Origin: Bathymodiolus brooksi | Taxonomy: Eukaryota > Mollusca > Bivalvia > Mytilida > Modiolidae | Reading direction: 5' to 3' | NCBI GenBank assembly: GCA_963680875.1 | Contig: OY804577.1 | Span: forward strand, 108,387,906-108,451,905 | Length of the DNA stretch: 64,000 bases | Shown here: in pieces, positions 11,481-25,700 of the stretch | Layout of the letters: each line of letters begins with the position of its first letter | Position numbering within the stretch: the stretch's first letter is position 1 | The notes under the pieces: generated by a model | What the model saw: only the letters and a program-made list of their open reading frames with translations | Database searches by the model: none | Told to the model about the DNA's origin: nothing | Made by a program: the position numbers and the translations under genes

Positions 11481-13357
11481 AGCTCACCTGGCCATAGGCC
11501 AGGTGAGCTTTTGTCATGGGTAAGCGTCCGTCGTCCGTCCGTCCGTTAGCTTTTCACATTTAAATCTTCTTCTCTGAAACCGCTGAACAGAAATCAGCCA
11601 AACTTGCCAGAAATGTTCACTGGATGGTCCTCTACCAGATTTGTGTTTTTGGTGCTGATTTGAAATCCAACATGGCTGCCAGGGTCCATAATGTGTTCTC
11701 ATTGGCTGAAATTTTAAAAATCTTCTTGTCAGAAACCACTAAGTCAATTGAATTGTGACTGTGCAGGAATGATCATTGGGTGGTCCTGTGCTAAAATTGT
11801 GAATCGTTTGCCGATCGGAAATTCAAGATGGCCGCCATGACTCGACTTAGTTTAACATTGGACCCTATGGGAATTTCACATTTTCATCTTTTTTTCTGAA
11901 ACCACAAAACAGATTTGAACCAAACTTGGCAGAAATGTTCATTGGATGGTCATATACAAGATTTGTGTTTTTGGTGCTGATCGGAAATCCAACATGGCTG
12001 CCAGGGCCTATAATGTGTTCTGATTGGTCGAAATTTTAAAAATCTTCTTGTTAGAAACCACTAAGCCAATTGAATTGTGGCTTTGCAGGAATGATCATTG
12101 GGTGGTCCTGTACTAAACTTGTGAATCGTTTGCTGATCGGAAATTCAAGATGGCCGTCATGACTCGACTTAATTTTAACATTGGACCCTATGGAAAAAAT
12201 GTTTAAAAGTTTTCTCCTCTGAAACCAGTAAGTCAGTTTAAAGCAAACATGGGATGAATGGTCCTTAGGTGGTCAACTTTCAAAATTATGTCCTGTGACC
12301 CCGACCTCCATCCAAGATGGCAACCATCAGCGAACATAGTTTTAACATAGGACCCTATGGGAAATATATTTAAAAATCTTCTTCTCTGAAACCAGTAAGC
12401 CAATTTAAAGCAAACATGGCATGGATGGTCTTTAAGTGGTCAATTTTCAAAATTGTGTCCAGTGACCCTGACCTCCATCCAAGATGGCCACCTTCAGCAG
12501 ACATACTGTAGTTTGTCAAATATTCACAAAATGACAGGTAGTTGGACTTCATTTCCTTCTTATGGTCAGGCGGGGGCATCATTTGTGTCTTACAGACACA
12601 CTTCGTTTTTAAAAAATCACTCCTAACAAAACAACTTTGTCCATAATTATCAAGTGCGGGGTCATACTTCTTTTCTAGTTTAAATAATTAATTAGTGAGA
12701 TATCACATTCTATATTTAGTTAAAATCTAATGAAAATGAAGTAAAATATATTGATTTAAGAAGAAAGATTGAAATAAAGAAAATGTCAAATTTAATGAGA
12801 AATGAAATAATATAGTTGTAATTTAATTTAAAAAAAATTAATTAGTGAAATATCACTTTCTATATTTAGTTAAAATCTAATGAAAATGAAGTAAAATATA
12901 TTGATTTAAGAAGAAAAATTGAAATAGAGAAAATGAGAAATGAAATAATATATCTGTTGTAATTTGATTTTAAAAAAGTAATTAATAAGTGAAATATCAC
13001 ATGATATATTTACTTAAAATGTTCAGAATCTGTTCAGAATTTTCAGTCAATGTTCAGAATCTGTTCAGTCAATGTTCAGAATTTTCAGTAATGTTCAGAC
13101 TGTTCAGTCAATGTTTAGAATTTTCAGTAATGTTCAGAATTTTCAGTAATGTTCAGAATCTGTTCAGCATTTTTCAGTCAATGTTCAGAATTTTCAGTAA
13201 TGTTCAGAATATCTAGCACAAAAACAAAAACTGGTCTGTTCAGAATTTCTTGACTTTGTAGTGATCTGTTAAATGACATGTGCAATACATGCTCAGATGG
13301 GCCTCTGGTTTAGCAGTACTGAAAAAGAGCAAAACATACTCAGGTGAGCCTCTGGTA
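11481..13357 (+). mobile_element. Tandem-core element, family B, with 5' hairpin
   Basis: The first 29 bases form a perfect hairpin with 13-bp arms (AGCTCACCTGGCC and its complement) and a three-base loop. A GTCC microsatellite follows at 11525-11545, then core units with the phrase CAAGATGGCCGCC, an AT-rich tail repeat (12720-13010) and a TTCAGAATTT array. Two successive end-like phrases, GGGCCTCTGG at about 13300 and CAGGTGAGCCTCTGG at about 13340, close it about 120 bp before a RASA1 exon. Confidence 0.75.
13017..13212 (+). repeat. Short TGTTCAGAATTTTCAG tandem array
   Basis: About ten copies of a 19-27 bp unit built from ATGTTCAGAATTTTCAGT, with unit-length variation. It lies in the tail of the family B element. 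The open frame across it is repeat-driven. Confidence 0.9.
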
Positions 13358-13478
13358 TACCAGTTCTGAAAGAGTAATATCATTTGTTCAAATTTTCTGA
13401 TTTTCCACAAGAAATGTAAGGTGACATTGAAAGAAAAATAATTTCAAGTTTTAAGAATTTTGCTTTCTTGTTTTACAG

Positions 13479-13720
13479 CGATGGTTGAAAGTGTTAAAAC
13501 CTTACTGTGTCAACACTGCGCCACAAAAGTCACAGACGATGGCTCGGAGATTAAAGGAGTTACGGACACTGACAGTAGAAATTGGTGATGCCCCACATTT
13601 ACCTACTAGAACGCTGCCTCATCCTTATTGTATAATCAACCTAAATGCCACAATAAAAGTCTGTCGGACAGCTGTTAAAGAAGAACTGAAAAGTTACTGG
13701 GAGGAAAAATTTGTTTTGGA
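13479..13720 (+). CDS. RASA1: RASA1 exon: end of PH domain and start of C2
   Basis: Acceptor TTTTACAG precedes codon CGA, and the donor is GTAAGA. It encodes the last PH helix and the first C2 strands ([25 protein letters not shown]). It ends with two bases of a split Glu codon. It is the first RASA1 exon I can find in the window. Confidence 0.93.
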
Positions 13721-16700
13721 GTAAGAAAATTTTACCAAGCTGATTAATGTCAGCTGTTATAATGTACTAGGATCCCCCCTAACATACAACAGAACCCAAT
13801 TAGAGGTCATGTCCAGATGAACTCATGATCAGCCAATGAAAACACTGCAGGTGAAATCTTAGTTGCACCTTTATGTTTTACTATTATTTCATCACAAGTG
13901 TAAGCTATCTGATTCGTTAATTTTTTATATGAAAGTTCATCTGGATATGACCTCTAAATCAGTTTCTTTCAGATGTTAGGAGGGGGTGTATCATATTAGA
14001 ATAGATTTTAATCAGATTGAAATTTTTTCAATAATAATTTTGATATGTTTTAAAGTTGAAATTGATATATATACGATGAAAATTTCAGAAACGGTACGAT
14101 TTGAATAATATTTTTTTTACAAATCTTACATTGTTTGTGCATCAAGTCTATCATGTTAAATGTGATTTTCACATATAGACAAGTATGTTTTATTTCTAAG
14201 GGTCTTGTAGGTGTCTTAAGTTGAAAATAAAATTTGTTCACACCATGATAAAGCTGAAATATTACTAAAGTTGACATTAAACACCAATCAGTCAATCTCA
14301 GTTGTTACAAATCTTCTGTTAAATTGAATTGTACAATGACAGTCAGTATTGAGTTGTCAAATTATGAAGATATAGAGGTTGTCATCAATGTCTGTTCAGA
14401 GATTAGTGATGGGAATCGGTAACATTTTCAAGATCGATGATCGTTATATCAACATCGACCGATGATCGATCATCGGTGACAATTGCTTGCTAAATGTGTT
14501 TACTGACTATAATTAATCAAATAGTCTTTTTTCAAGAGTATGATTGACAAAAGTAAAGATATGAATAAAATTGTATCATAAATTTATAAACTATAATTTT
14601 TCCATTAGTAAACATTAACTTAGAACAAAACAAAAGATCGTTTTCCATATGTGTAATACCTAATATAGATAGATAAATAATAGACTAGTCCAAATATGTG
14701 TTTGACAAAAGTACAGATATCAATAAAATCAAATAATATATTTACAAACTACAATTTTTCCATTTGTAAACATTAACTTAGAACAAAACAAAAGATCGTT
14801 TTCCATATGTGTAACACCTGATATAAAATGGACTATTCCGGGAAGTAGATAAATAATAGACTAGTCCAAATATGTGTATTGACTGAGTGTCAAAAGTAGA
14901 CTTGGAAAAAACTGCCAGATGTTTGTCAGTATGAGGGCAAAAAAACCAGCTGGGATAAAACTGCAATATTGTTGTCAGTATGAAGACAAAAAAAAAAAAA
15001 ACAAAAAAAAACAACAAACAACCAAAGAACAAAGTTAAGCAATACAATCAGAATCGACCACAAGGTTTAAGAATCGATCATCGGATCGTATGATGACATC
15101 CGACTGATTAGTCGATGTTTCCGATGATCGGTGCACCACTATCAGAGATTCAAAATGTATATTAACATTAGATTTTAAATCTGTTTTTCTATTACAGGGA
15201 CATCCCAAGTGATGTAGATGGTTTCAGCATTACAGTTTTTAATCAAAATAGAAGATCAAAAGATACAGAAATTGGTTTGTATCTGATGCAAATCTACAAA
15301 ATTTTTATATTTTAATGGCTCACCCGTTTTTTTGATTTCATCATCTGTAATCTTTTCACATTACATTATTATTAACTGAACCAAAGGATATTAGGGGCTT
15401 TCGTGGTCATGATCATAAGGTAGTTGGATTTACAACTACCTATGCAATCAGTGCCTATCACCACTGATGTTTTGAGTTCAAATCTCGATCAGGGCGAGGT
15501 GTACAACATTATGTGATAAAGTTTGTCAGTGACTTGCGACAGGTCGGTAGTTTTCTCTGTGTACTCCTGATTTCCTCCACCAATAAAACTGACCACCACG
15601 ATATAGCTGAAATATTGTTGAAAATGGTGTTAAACACCATAACCCTAATTCTGTTTGATAGCATAAGTTCCTTTGAAGCAAATCATTTCAAATTTATATA
15701 CAAAGTGAGGGTCCATAAAAGGAAAGCTAAGTTCTATTTCGAACTTTACTTCTTTTCCCAACATTCTGGAGTTATGCCACTGTTTAGTTATGCTGGAACT
15801 GGTGGGCATCTGTGTCTGAAATATTCTTCTACTTTTCTTGCAGCTCAAATACAGATAAAATACCAAGACTTTGATTCTGGAGAGTGCCTTGACAAATGGT
15901 ATCCTATACATCAAACTAACACTACTATAAAAGGAGGTGATTTAGGATCCATACGAATTAGGGCCAGGTACCAACATGAGATTATCATGCCAGAAGACAA
16001 ATACTCCACATTAAAGGAGGTGAGAAAATTATAGTACAGTCAAACCTGTATTAAGAGGTCACATTCGGAACAAAGAAAAGGTGGTATTCTAAGACAGGTG
16101 ACCTCTTAAAAGAGGTTAAATTTATGTGAAATTTTCTATGACTGGACAAGAAAAAGGTGACCTTTTAATACAGGTAACTGCTTAATAGAGGTTTGACTGT
16201 ATCTAGAAATTTGAGTGTTTTTGAAATATGCATCACCTGAGATGTTGTTTGTCAACTTTTACATTTGAATCATCTCCAAAATGACTTACATTTCAATGAT
16301 CATCTCGGAAAACACTGGGCAGCTTGAAATTAAACTTGGAAGGAATATTCATTGAACCAAAATATTTCATTTCCAACTTTTCCAAATTCCCTTGGATGAC
16401 TGTCGGTCCTATTAATTAGTCCAACTATGGATGGATTTGTCACACATTCATGTGCTGGGCAGTTCTTTTATTATCATTTATAGGGTTTTCTGGGTCCAAT
16501 TGAAAGGGGGACATGTTTTAGTTTTACTAAGATGTCAGTTCCTCTTGGGTTTGGAAAGAAGCATCCTTATGGTGGTACAAATGAAGACCACAGGGGGCAT
16601 ATGGGGTTCAAAGTTTGACATAGACTACAATGGAGAAAATGTCAAAAATGGTATGACACATTTTAGTGATTTGTAGATTAAGATTTAGACCCCAGTGGCT

Positions 16701-19700
16701 ATTGTTTAGTTGCCCTTGTAGTCCAAAGTTGAAAAAGGACTGCAATGGGGAAAAAAGTCAAAAATCTTTCAAGAACCAAGAATGTAAATGCAATTGTATT
16801 TTGCATGAAGCAGCATTGTGATATGGAGATTCAGATGTGTACCAATAAATGACATGGTCTCTATTCAGTGCAAGTCATATGAGATCATTATTTAACATGT
16901 GCTAAGATATATAGTTTATTAGGTGTTTTGGGCTTGTGATACTCTAAGTCGTGTTAGAGTTATCTCTCTTTGATCATTAGTTAAAAAAAAAAAATCAATG
17001 TCATTATGTATGAAGGCATGTGTTTAATAATATGTTTTACATTCAAAATTGCAGTTATAATAATATCCTGTAAATGAAATTATTATGAGTCTAGACAAAC
17101 TTATTGCACAGGCTGTTTTATACTTCAATTGAACAGTCCCTTGTATTTCAATTTATTTGGGATAAACTAGTGTTATGGTTATTGATGTCATAACTCCACT
17201 TTCAACAATATTTTGTATAGGAGAATGTCCAAGTAACTCTCCATTCCTTAAAAATAATGGAGCCGAGGCCCATTGTTTTTAAGTAATGGAGAGATACGAC
17301 GACATTCTCCAACTTAAAATCCACCCATTGTACTTTATTAATTTGATTAATTATTAATCTTGTAACAAAAAAAAGTCTGTATAGTATCTAAAGTACAAAG
17401 AGAACAATAACTCTCCATTCCTTAAAAATAATGGAGAGTTTTGACAATAGATTTACATCACAGGTCGATTTTAAAGTTATATCATTAGCAGTCAGGTTTT
17501 GTGGTAGAGAAAGCTATCACATAATGTTATATCAAGTACACCTCACCATGAGCAGGTTTTTTTTCTTCAAACTATAGTGGTTTTGGGCAGTGATTGCATA
17601 AACCCAAATACCATACAATCACAGCCAATTGTGACTCCTCATAACCCTTATATGTTAAATAGACATAAATGAACCCACTATACTCTGATTGAAACTTATT
17701 GTTTAGTGGTACTTTTTCCTTCAGTGCTTCTAGTAGACAGAAAAAGATATGCATTTCACATGATTTTCTCTTTCAATAAATAATGAAAAAAGTAGATTTT
17801 TCTTAAACAATTCTTTGAAGATTTATCTCTTTATACAATGGTTTATATGTGTTATTTTCTTCCTGTTTCAGCTTGTATTAAATGGGGATTTGATAAACTT
17901 ATTAGAATTATTCAACATGTGCAGCAGTGAAAGAATTCCTTTAGCCAAGTCTTTACTACAAATATTTAGACATGAAAAACAAGAGAAAGTTATTTTGAAA
18001 ACTATGAATGATTTTGAAATAAACAAGGAAGGTATGATGTAATATATCACCTATTATCAAATGTTGGTTATGCTTCTTGCAATTATTCTACATAAATTTC
18101 AAAATATTTATATTGTATTTAGCTTTTTGTTTTGTTAAAAGGCCAGTACAAAATATAATATTATATGTTAAAAAAAAACCCATTGTATTTAGCTGAACAG
18201 GCCGTAAAGGCTTTATAAAAAAAAAGTCTTGAAATTTTCATTTTTGTATTGAATTTGACCCATCATTCAATATGTTGACTTTAGAGCATAATAATTTTGA
18301 TAAACTATAACACAAAATAAAAATCTTGACTCTATAATCAGGAACCATAGCCCTTTATTATCCCCTCGCCAACGAAGTTGCGAAGGGATATAGTAACGCT
18401 ACCGTCCGTCCGTCACATCCTTGTGAACACTCTAGGATCAACATCCTTCAATAGATTATGACCAAACTTGGTACATATTTAGTCCTTAAGAGAATCTGGA
18501 ACCCTATTGATTTTCAAGGTCAAAGGTCAAGGTCACCAGATCAAATTTTTACCGCATAACATCCTTGTGAACACTAGAATCAACATCCTTCAATGGATTT
18601 TGACTAAACTTGGTACATACTTAGTCCTTAGAAGAGTCTGGAACCCTATTGATTTTCAAGGTCATAGGTGAAAGGTCAAGGTCACTGGGTAATTTTTTTT
18701 CCGTGTAACATCCTTGTGAACACTCTAAAATCAACATCCTTCAATGGATTTTGACCAAACTTGGTACATACTTAGTCCTTAGGAGAATTTGGAACCCTAT
18801 TGATTTTCAAGGTCAAAGGTCAATGTCACCAGATCAAATTTTTTCCGTGTAACATCCTTGTGAACACTCTAGAATCAACATCCTTCAATGGATTTTGACC
18901 AAACTTGGTACATACATAGTCCTTAGGAGAATTTGGAACCCTATTGATTTTCAAGGTCAAAGGTCAATGTCACCGGATCAAATTTTTACCGCATAACATC
19001 CTTGTGAACACTCTAGAATCAAGATCCTTCAATGGATTTTGACCAAACTTGGTACTTACTTAGTCCTTAGGAGAGTCTGGAACCCTATTGATTTTCAAGG
19101 TCATAGGTCAAAGGTAAATGTCACCGGGTCAAATTTTTACTGCATAACATCCTTGTGAACACTCTAGAATCAACATCCTTCAATGGATTTTGACCAAACT
19201 TGGTACATACTTAGACCTTAAGAGAATCTGGAACCCTATTTTCAAGGTCAAAGGTCAAGGTCACATGGTCTAATTTTTAGGCGAGGGGATACGCCACGCT
19301 TTGCGTTGCCCTTGTTCCATAACATATTATTTAATTATCTCCCTTACCTATAAATTTAGCTAAGGGAGATAAACTTATGAGTATAAATATGTCAACAATA
19401 ACATTACAATGTATTTTGTTTTATGATGTCAGTTCAAATGAGTCATTTAGACTTGTTGAGTTTTGTCATGACACAATTTGTATGTAATTAAATTTTCGCT
19501 TGGCCTAAATGAACAATTGAGACTTAAATTGTTGCTTAACATACTATATGTAAATTGTTATGGATGTGTCATTAATTAAATGTCAATTATTATAGTTGTT
19601 ACATTAATTTAGTTAATACATACAGACACAGGTACATGTACATAGAAATCTGCTACCTAATATATTTAGGCAAAATAATGATTCAAAGTCTTGTGCTTCT

Positions 19701-22700
19701 ACATGTTCTTAAATAAATGTTAAAATACAAATGTGGTTTGTCAACAATTCCATCAACAACAACAACAAAAAAGCACCAAAAACTATCAAAACAAGCTGAT
19801 GGGAATGCAGGGGTTTCAAAGTTTTTTATAATAGGAGGTACTTCTTAAATTTTAGGAGGTACCTAAAAAATTAGGTTGAGGGCCGTAAGGGGTCCAGGGG
19901 GCGGAAGCTCCTGATATCTAGCATTTTGTGGACCAAAAAATGTACTTCAGAGACTGCAAAACATTAAGTGTTTATGAAAGAAAAATCCCATTAACTTTAG
20001 AGTTCAGATTTCACCAAGAGTGAAGACCATGCATAATGCCTGGATACCCCCCCCAATTTCTTTATTGAATATTTCAGTTTACAGACTTCAGCCAAGATTA
20101 TTCATAGATAGTCTGCCACATCTTAAAAAAAACCAAAAGGACCATAAAGAGCTACGGTTCCGCAGCTAGACTTGACCAAGCCATTGTTATCAAAGCTTAA
20201 ACTTCTCAAAATTCTTTTGTTGGCTTTGTCCTTTTCTTTTTCACAATACCTTGGCTTGTGTGTTTTTTTTACTTTATTACCAGTAATTAAACTCGTCAAA
20301 GACCATTGGCAGGATCAAGACATATAAGTGTCATAATTAATGAAACCAAGGACGTATATAGAATACGTCCTTGATGAAACATATAAATTTAATTTGCAAT
20401 CATCAATCTTTAATAAAATTTATAATTTTTTAATAGATCAATACAAATATAATTAAACAAAAACAATATATATTGTTAATTTCACGACTTATGTGCAAAA
20501 AAAATGTTCGAACAAAAACGATTCGCGGAAAGACATTTATTAACATTTGAATCACAAAAGTTAAATTATTTTGGAAAAAAGGGGGCCCGGCGTTTTGACA
20601 TTACAATGGGGAAGGTCTAAAACGCGGAAGTGGGAAAACACGGAAGTAAGCCCAAAATGGGTACTTGAAAGATCATATCTTGAAAAGTACTCGACCTAGG
20701 ATAAAAATCTAAACGGATTCTAAAAGCTATTGTTAAGATCTATCTTTTCAAGAAATAAATAATACAATATTTTATTATTTAGGTACTTAAAAGTTGACCG
20801 GAAGTGTCAAAAATGAGAACGGGCAATGGACAAATTTTTGACTTTGATCTCAAATGTATCAAAATTAAAAGACCCTAATCAAAAACCGTTTAGATATTCT
20901 TAAAGACAATTTTATACTCTATCAGACGATATAAAATTCTGTTTGTTAAAATATTAGATAAAAGCACAATCTTGACCGGAAGCCTACCTTTTCAGAGTTA
21001 GCAGTCGGCTAATTTTCAACTTTGATTTCAAATTTCTCAAAATTCAATGAACCCGGTCAAAAACCGTTTAAATATTCTTAAAGACAATTTTATACTCTAT
21101 CAGATGATATAAATTTGATTTTATGGAAATATTGGTGGAAAGCACAATCTTGACCGGAAGCCTACTTTTTCAGAGTTAGTCAACGGCGAATTTTCAACTT
21201 TGATCTCAAATTTCTCAAAATTCAAGGAACCCGGTCAAAAACTGTTTACATATTCTCAAAGACAATTTTATACTCTATCTGATGATATACAAATATTTTT
21301 GTTAAGGTATTATATAAAAGCACAATGTTTGACCGGAAGCCTACCTTTTCATAGTTGGTCGCTGATAATTGGACACATTTTTCTCCAAATCTGCTTCAAG
21401 TAAAAGGTAGGCTTCTGGTCAAGTTTGTGTTTTTCAGCAATATTTTAATGAAATCAAACATATATGATCTTATAGGGTATAAGATTGTTTTTAAGAATAT
21501 CTAACCGTTTTTGACCGGATTCTTTGAATTTTGAGAAATTTGATATCAATGTTGAAAATTTGCCGATGGCTAACTCTGAAAAGGTAGGCTTCCGGTCAAG
21601 ATTGTGCTTTCCACCAATATTTCCATAAAATCAAATTTATATCATCTGATAGAGTATAACATTGTCTTTAAGAATATTTAAACGGTTTTTGACCGGGTTC
21701 ATTGAATTTTGAGAAATTTGAAATCAATGTTGAAAATTAGACGACTACTAACTCTGAAAAGGTAGGCTTCCGGTCAAGATTGTGCTTTTATCTAATATTT
21801 TAGCAAACAGATTTTTATATCGTCTGATAGAGTATAAAATTGTCTTTAAGATTATCTAAACGGTTTTTGACTGGGGTCTTTTAATTTTGATACATTTGAG
21901 ATCAAAGTCAAAAATTTGTCCATTGCCCGTTCTCATTTTTGACACTTCAGGTCAACTTTTAAGTACCTAAATAATAAAATATTGTATTATTTATTTCTTG
22001 AAAAGATAGATCTTAACAATAGCTTTTAGAATCCGTTTAGATTTTTATCCTAGGTTGAGTACTTTTCAAGATATGATCTTTCAAGTACCCATTTTGGGCT
22101 TACTTCCGTGTTTTCCCACTTCTGCGTTTTAGACCTTCCCATTACAATGCAATTCGTATTTGAGCCATAGTCCGGTCCTTTTTCAAGATTTCTAGTAATT
22201 TTCTATCCCTTATCTCCTCGTACCCCCTTTTAAAAATGTTTTTTCAGCACACTTTCATTTCTGTGAACAACTGCGGTAGGGCCCCGTCAAAATATGTAAA
22301 TAAATTAGCCATAGGTTTTTATTTTTTTATACCGGAAGTTAAACCATATGGACGGAGTTAAGCAACAAGACAGTATGCCCCAGAATGATTCGACCCTGGG
22401 TTTTAAATGGATAAAAAAAATCACACAAAATATTGTGTTGTCATATATTCATAATAATCTTACTTATATTACTGGAGATTACACTAAACTGTGTTTGAAC
22501 ATAATTTGTAATCGGTAATTTTTTTATTTTGAAAAGATGTAAGCTTTGTTCCGGTCCGAGTTTTACACAAGGATGAAAAGATATTGGGGCGAAAACATAT
22601 CTATTTACCGCATGCGCAAACTGCTATTTACGATTCTAAGGTAAAGTTATTTTTAAAACAGGGAATATCCCATCAACTTGGTCGTGACGCAGTTGTTCGA

Positions 22701-25700
22701 TTTGAATGCGAGAATTCAGCAATTGACGTGATCATTAATTTTTTATGAAAAATATTCCACAAGCCTATCGACCATCGTACTTGTGGTTTTGACCACCGCT
22801 AATTTTGGGGGGTTCAGTAATTTCTACCGGTACTATACACGATCTCAGGTGGGTAAAAGTACCGGGTACCGGCCCACTTTGAAACCCCTGGGAATGTTGT
22901 TATGGGCTTAGGCCAGGGACAAAAATAGGAGTGTTATGAAAAGAAAGTTTAAACAGTGATGATCAACAATTCCACCAATATCAGCAAAGTGAACTACCAC
23001 CACACACCTCAAACTATTGAACTAAAAACAAAAAAGAATAAGAAAAAACCAAATGAAAAAAACCCCACAAAAATGACCACAACATATGGCATTGGAAATC
23101 CAGGTCCTGGCTTGAGTCAGGTCATATTGAAATACCAAGTGCACAACCTGCTATAAAATTACTAAAAATATTTATAAAAAAAAAATAATAATATTGATGT
23201 ATTTATTTTTTAATATTACAGAGGAAGTATCAACATTGTTCAGAGCTACATCACTTGCCACAACGTTAATGGACCAATATATGAAGATGACAGCATCACA
23301 GTTTGTTAGTGATGCTATCAAGGAGTATATCTTGAAAATTATAGACAGTAAACAGTCATGTGAGGTATGATTATTATCTTCTGCAGGAGATATTTTTTTG
23401 TTCTAAGTACATTGTACTATTGATTTTTTTTTTAAAGATGAGAGTCCGTCGTGGTCGTGATTGTATGGTAGTTGGATTAACAACTACCTGTGCAATCAGT
23501 GCCTATCACCACTAAAGTTGTGAGTTCGAACCCCGTTCATGGCGAGATGTACTCGATACAACATTATGTGATAAGGTTTATGTGATCGGTTGTTTTCTCT
23601 GGGTACTCCGGTTTCCTCCACCATTAAAACTGACCACCACTGTATAGCTGAAATATTGTTGAAAGTGGCATTAAATTCCATAAACCAACTATCTTAAAAA
23701 GAAGAAATAAAGAATGACAATTGAAAAAGAAAGATTAAATAAATAATAATAATAATTCTTAAAAAAAATGACAAATTGAACTATTGTAGTATAAATAAAT
23801 CAAAAACCAAAACAAGCAGATAAAATTCCTGAAATATTGTGGGGAAAATTACCACGAAACCAATATTTTTTTGGTTGGTAAGATTGATTGTTTTATGGAA
23901 TAAATTATCACTTGACAAATAAGTGCTTTGTTCCAAATTATATGCAGTAGATTTATATGTATAAATTTGATTGTAGCTGAATCCAGCAATGATAGAAACA
24001 AATGAAAATATAACAACGAACAGAGACAATTTTCTGAAGAACCTAACTGATGTGACAGAGGGTATATTTAGATCTAAAGATAGTTGTCCTGCGTATGTAT
24101 TCTTTCTAATCTATAGTAATATTGTCAGTGATGTGTAAATTTCAAAGAGGGGTGGGGGGAGGGGGGTCATTGTAATATTTCACAAAGTAATTTTCCATGA
24201 TAATATTAAGAAAATCTAATTTATATTTACAAGTATTTGTTTCGTTCTTGACTAATAACTTCAAACGGATATAGATGAAATTAATAGCAACTTTAATACT
24301 GGGACTGTAAAACCAGTGTCAGCTACTGTCCATTTTATGACTTTTTAGCTCACATAGTCTGAATGTCATTGTGAACTGGTATCTATTTTATATCTTCTAA
24401 GCCCACCTGACATCATGATCATATGGTGGTTGGATTTACCACTATGTGCAATCTGTGCCTTTCACCGCTAGAGTTGTGAATTAGAATCCCACTCATGGCG
24501 AGGTGTACTCGATACAGCATTATGTGATAAAGTTTGTCAGTGACTTGCGACAGGTCAGTGGTTTTCTTCAGGTACTCTGGTTTCCTCCACCAATAAAACT
24601 GACTGCCATGATATAGCTGAAATATTGTTGAAAGTAGCATTAAACACCATAAGCCAAACCGAATAATCATAGGATGATCCATTACAGAGTTTCCTTTGTT
24701 TATTTTGCCACCACAGGACATTCCTTAACATAGAACCCTAAGGGAATATGAATAGAATGCCTGTTCTTAGAAATTACAACTATGATTGAACACAATTTGT
24801 GCATGAGTAACCAGGTAAGAGATACAGGTTTTAGATAAACCTCTAGTTTTAGGTACATGTATATCATGACTGATAAGCGTTACTTTGTAAAATGCTGGAG
24901 TACCTTGTAATACCGGGTCAAACCAAAGACGATAAAATTGGTATTTGTTGCTTCTTCGCATGATATAGCTGAAAAATTGCTGAGATGGCGTTAAACAACA
25001 ATCACCCACTCACTCACTTTGTAATACCACAATTTTAGTATGATTTCAACATTACAATTGTCTGTATAATCTTTTGTAGAGTGTTGAGATATATATGTGG
25101 TTGTTTACAGAAAACTGTTAGTGTCAAGTGGCCAACTGATGATAGTGTTAAGACTAGAGTTGTCAGGTTTGTATAAATACTTCAAAATATTATCACAGGC
25201 CCTGTGGGTCTGATTATTTTTTTCTGTAGTTTTAATGTTATTAATAAATGTTTATAGTAAGTGTTGGTGTTAAATCAAGGACTGCTTAATTGAAAGGTTG
25301 AGTTACGAAAGTTTGACGTTATAAACTCCAATGATCTTTCCTTTTGTTTGATTGTAGATTCTAAAAACACTTTAAAAAGATATGTTCTACCGGTCCTCGA
25401 AATGAAATTTTGAATTTACTGGTCCGAATCAAATTCTTGAATTTATTTTTATATATACAGTTGACTCTCGTTATCTCGAATTCGATGGGACCATGGAAAA
25501 AATTCGAGTCAACCGTAGTTCGACTCAAGAGGAGCTATGAAAATACCGGAAGTGTAGTTTGTTTAACAACGAAAGGGAGACAACTCGAGCAAAATTTTGA
25601 AGAGCTAAAACCAGCATCGCATGTCTAGATTCTCGGAACGATTTAAAACTTATTCGATGTTTTTGTTGCTGGTTTTTTTTCTGTTAAATTCTTTGAATCT

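Larger units (their letters stand above)
19808..22890. mobile_element. hAT-like element hosting a nested insertion (3.1 kb)
   Basis: Ends are inverted: CAGGGGTTTCAAAGT on the left and ACTTTGAAACCCCTG on the right, a terminus typical of hAT elements. GGAATG abuts both outer edges (19802-19807 and 22891-22896). This is shorter than the 8 bp expected of hAT, so the target duplication may have decayed. It contains the Mutator-like foldback (20609-22140) and the 27-bp palindrome (20347-20373). I see no intact transposase. Confidence 0.65.

Noticed and set aside
1..13478. Search for the upstream RASA1 exons (SH2, SH3, PH)
   Set aside because: No segment encodes the expected FLVR-type SH2 or PH strands with splice borders; these exons must lie outside the window.
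15513..16034. 173-codon open frame taken as one gene
   Set aside because: Its first two thirds are S2 SINE and intron; only 15844-16019 is a real exon, of RASA1, shown by phase and homology.
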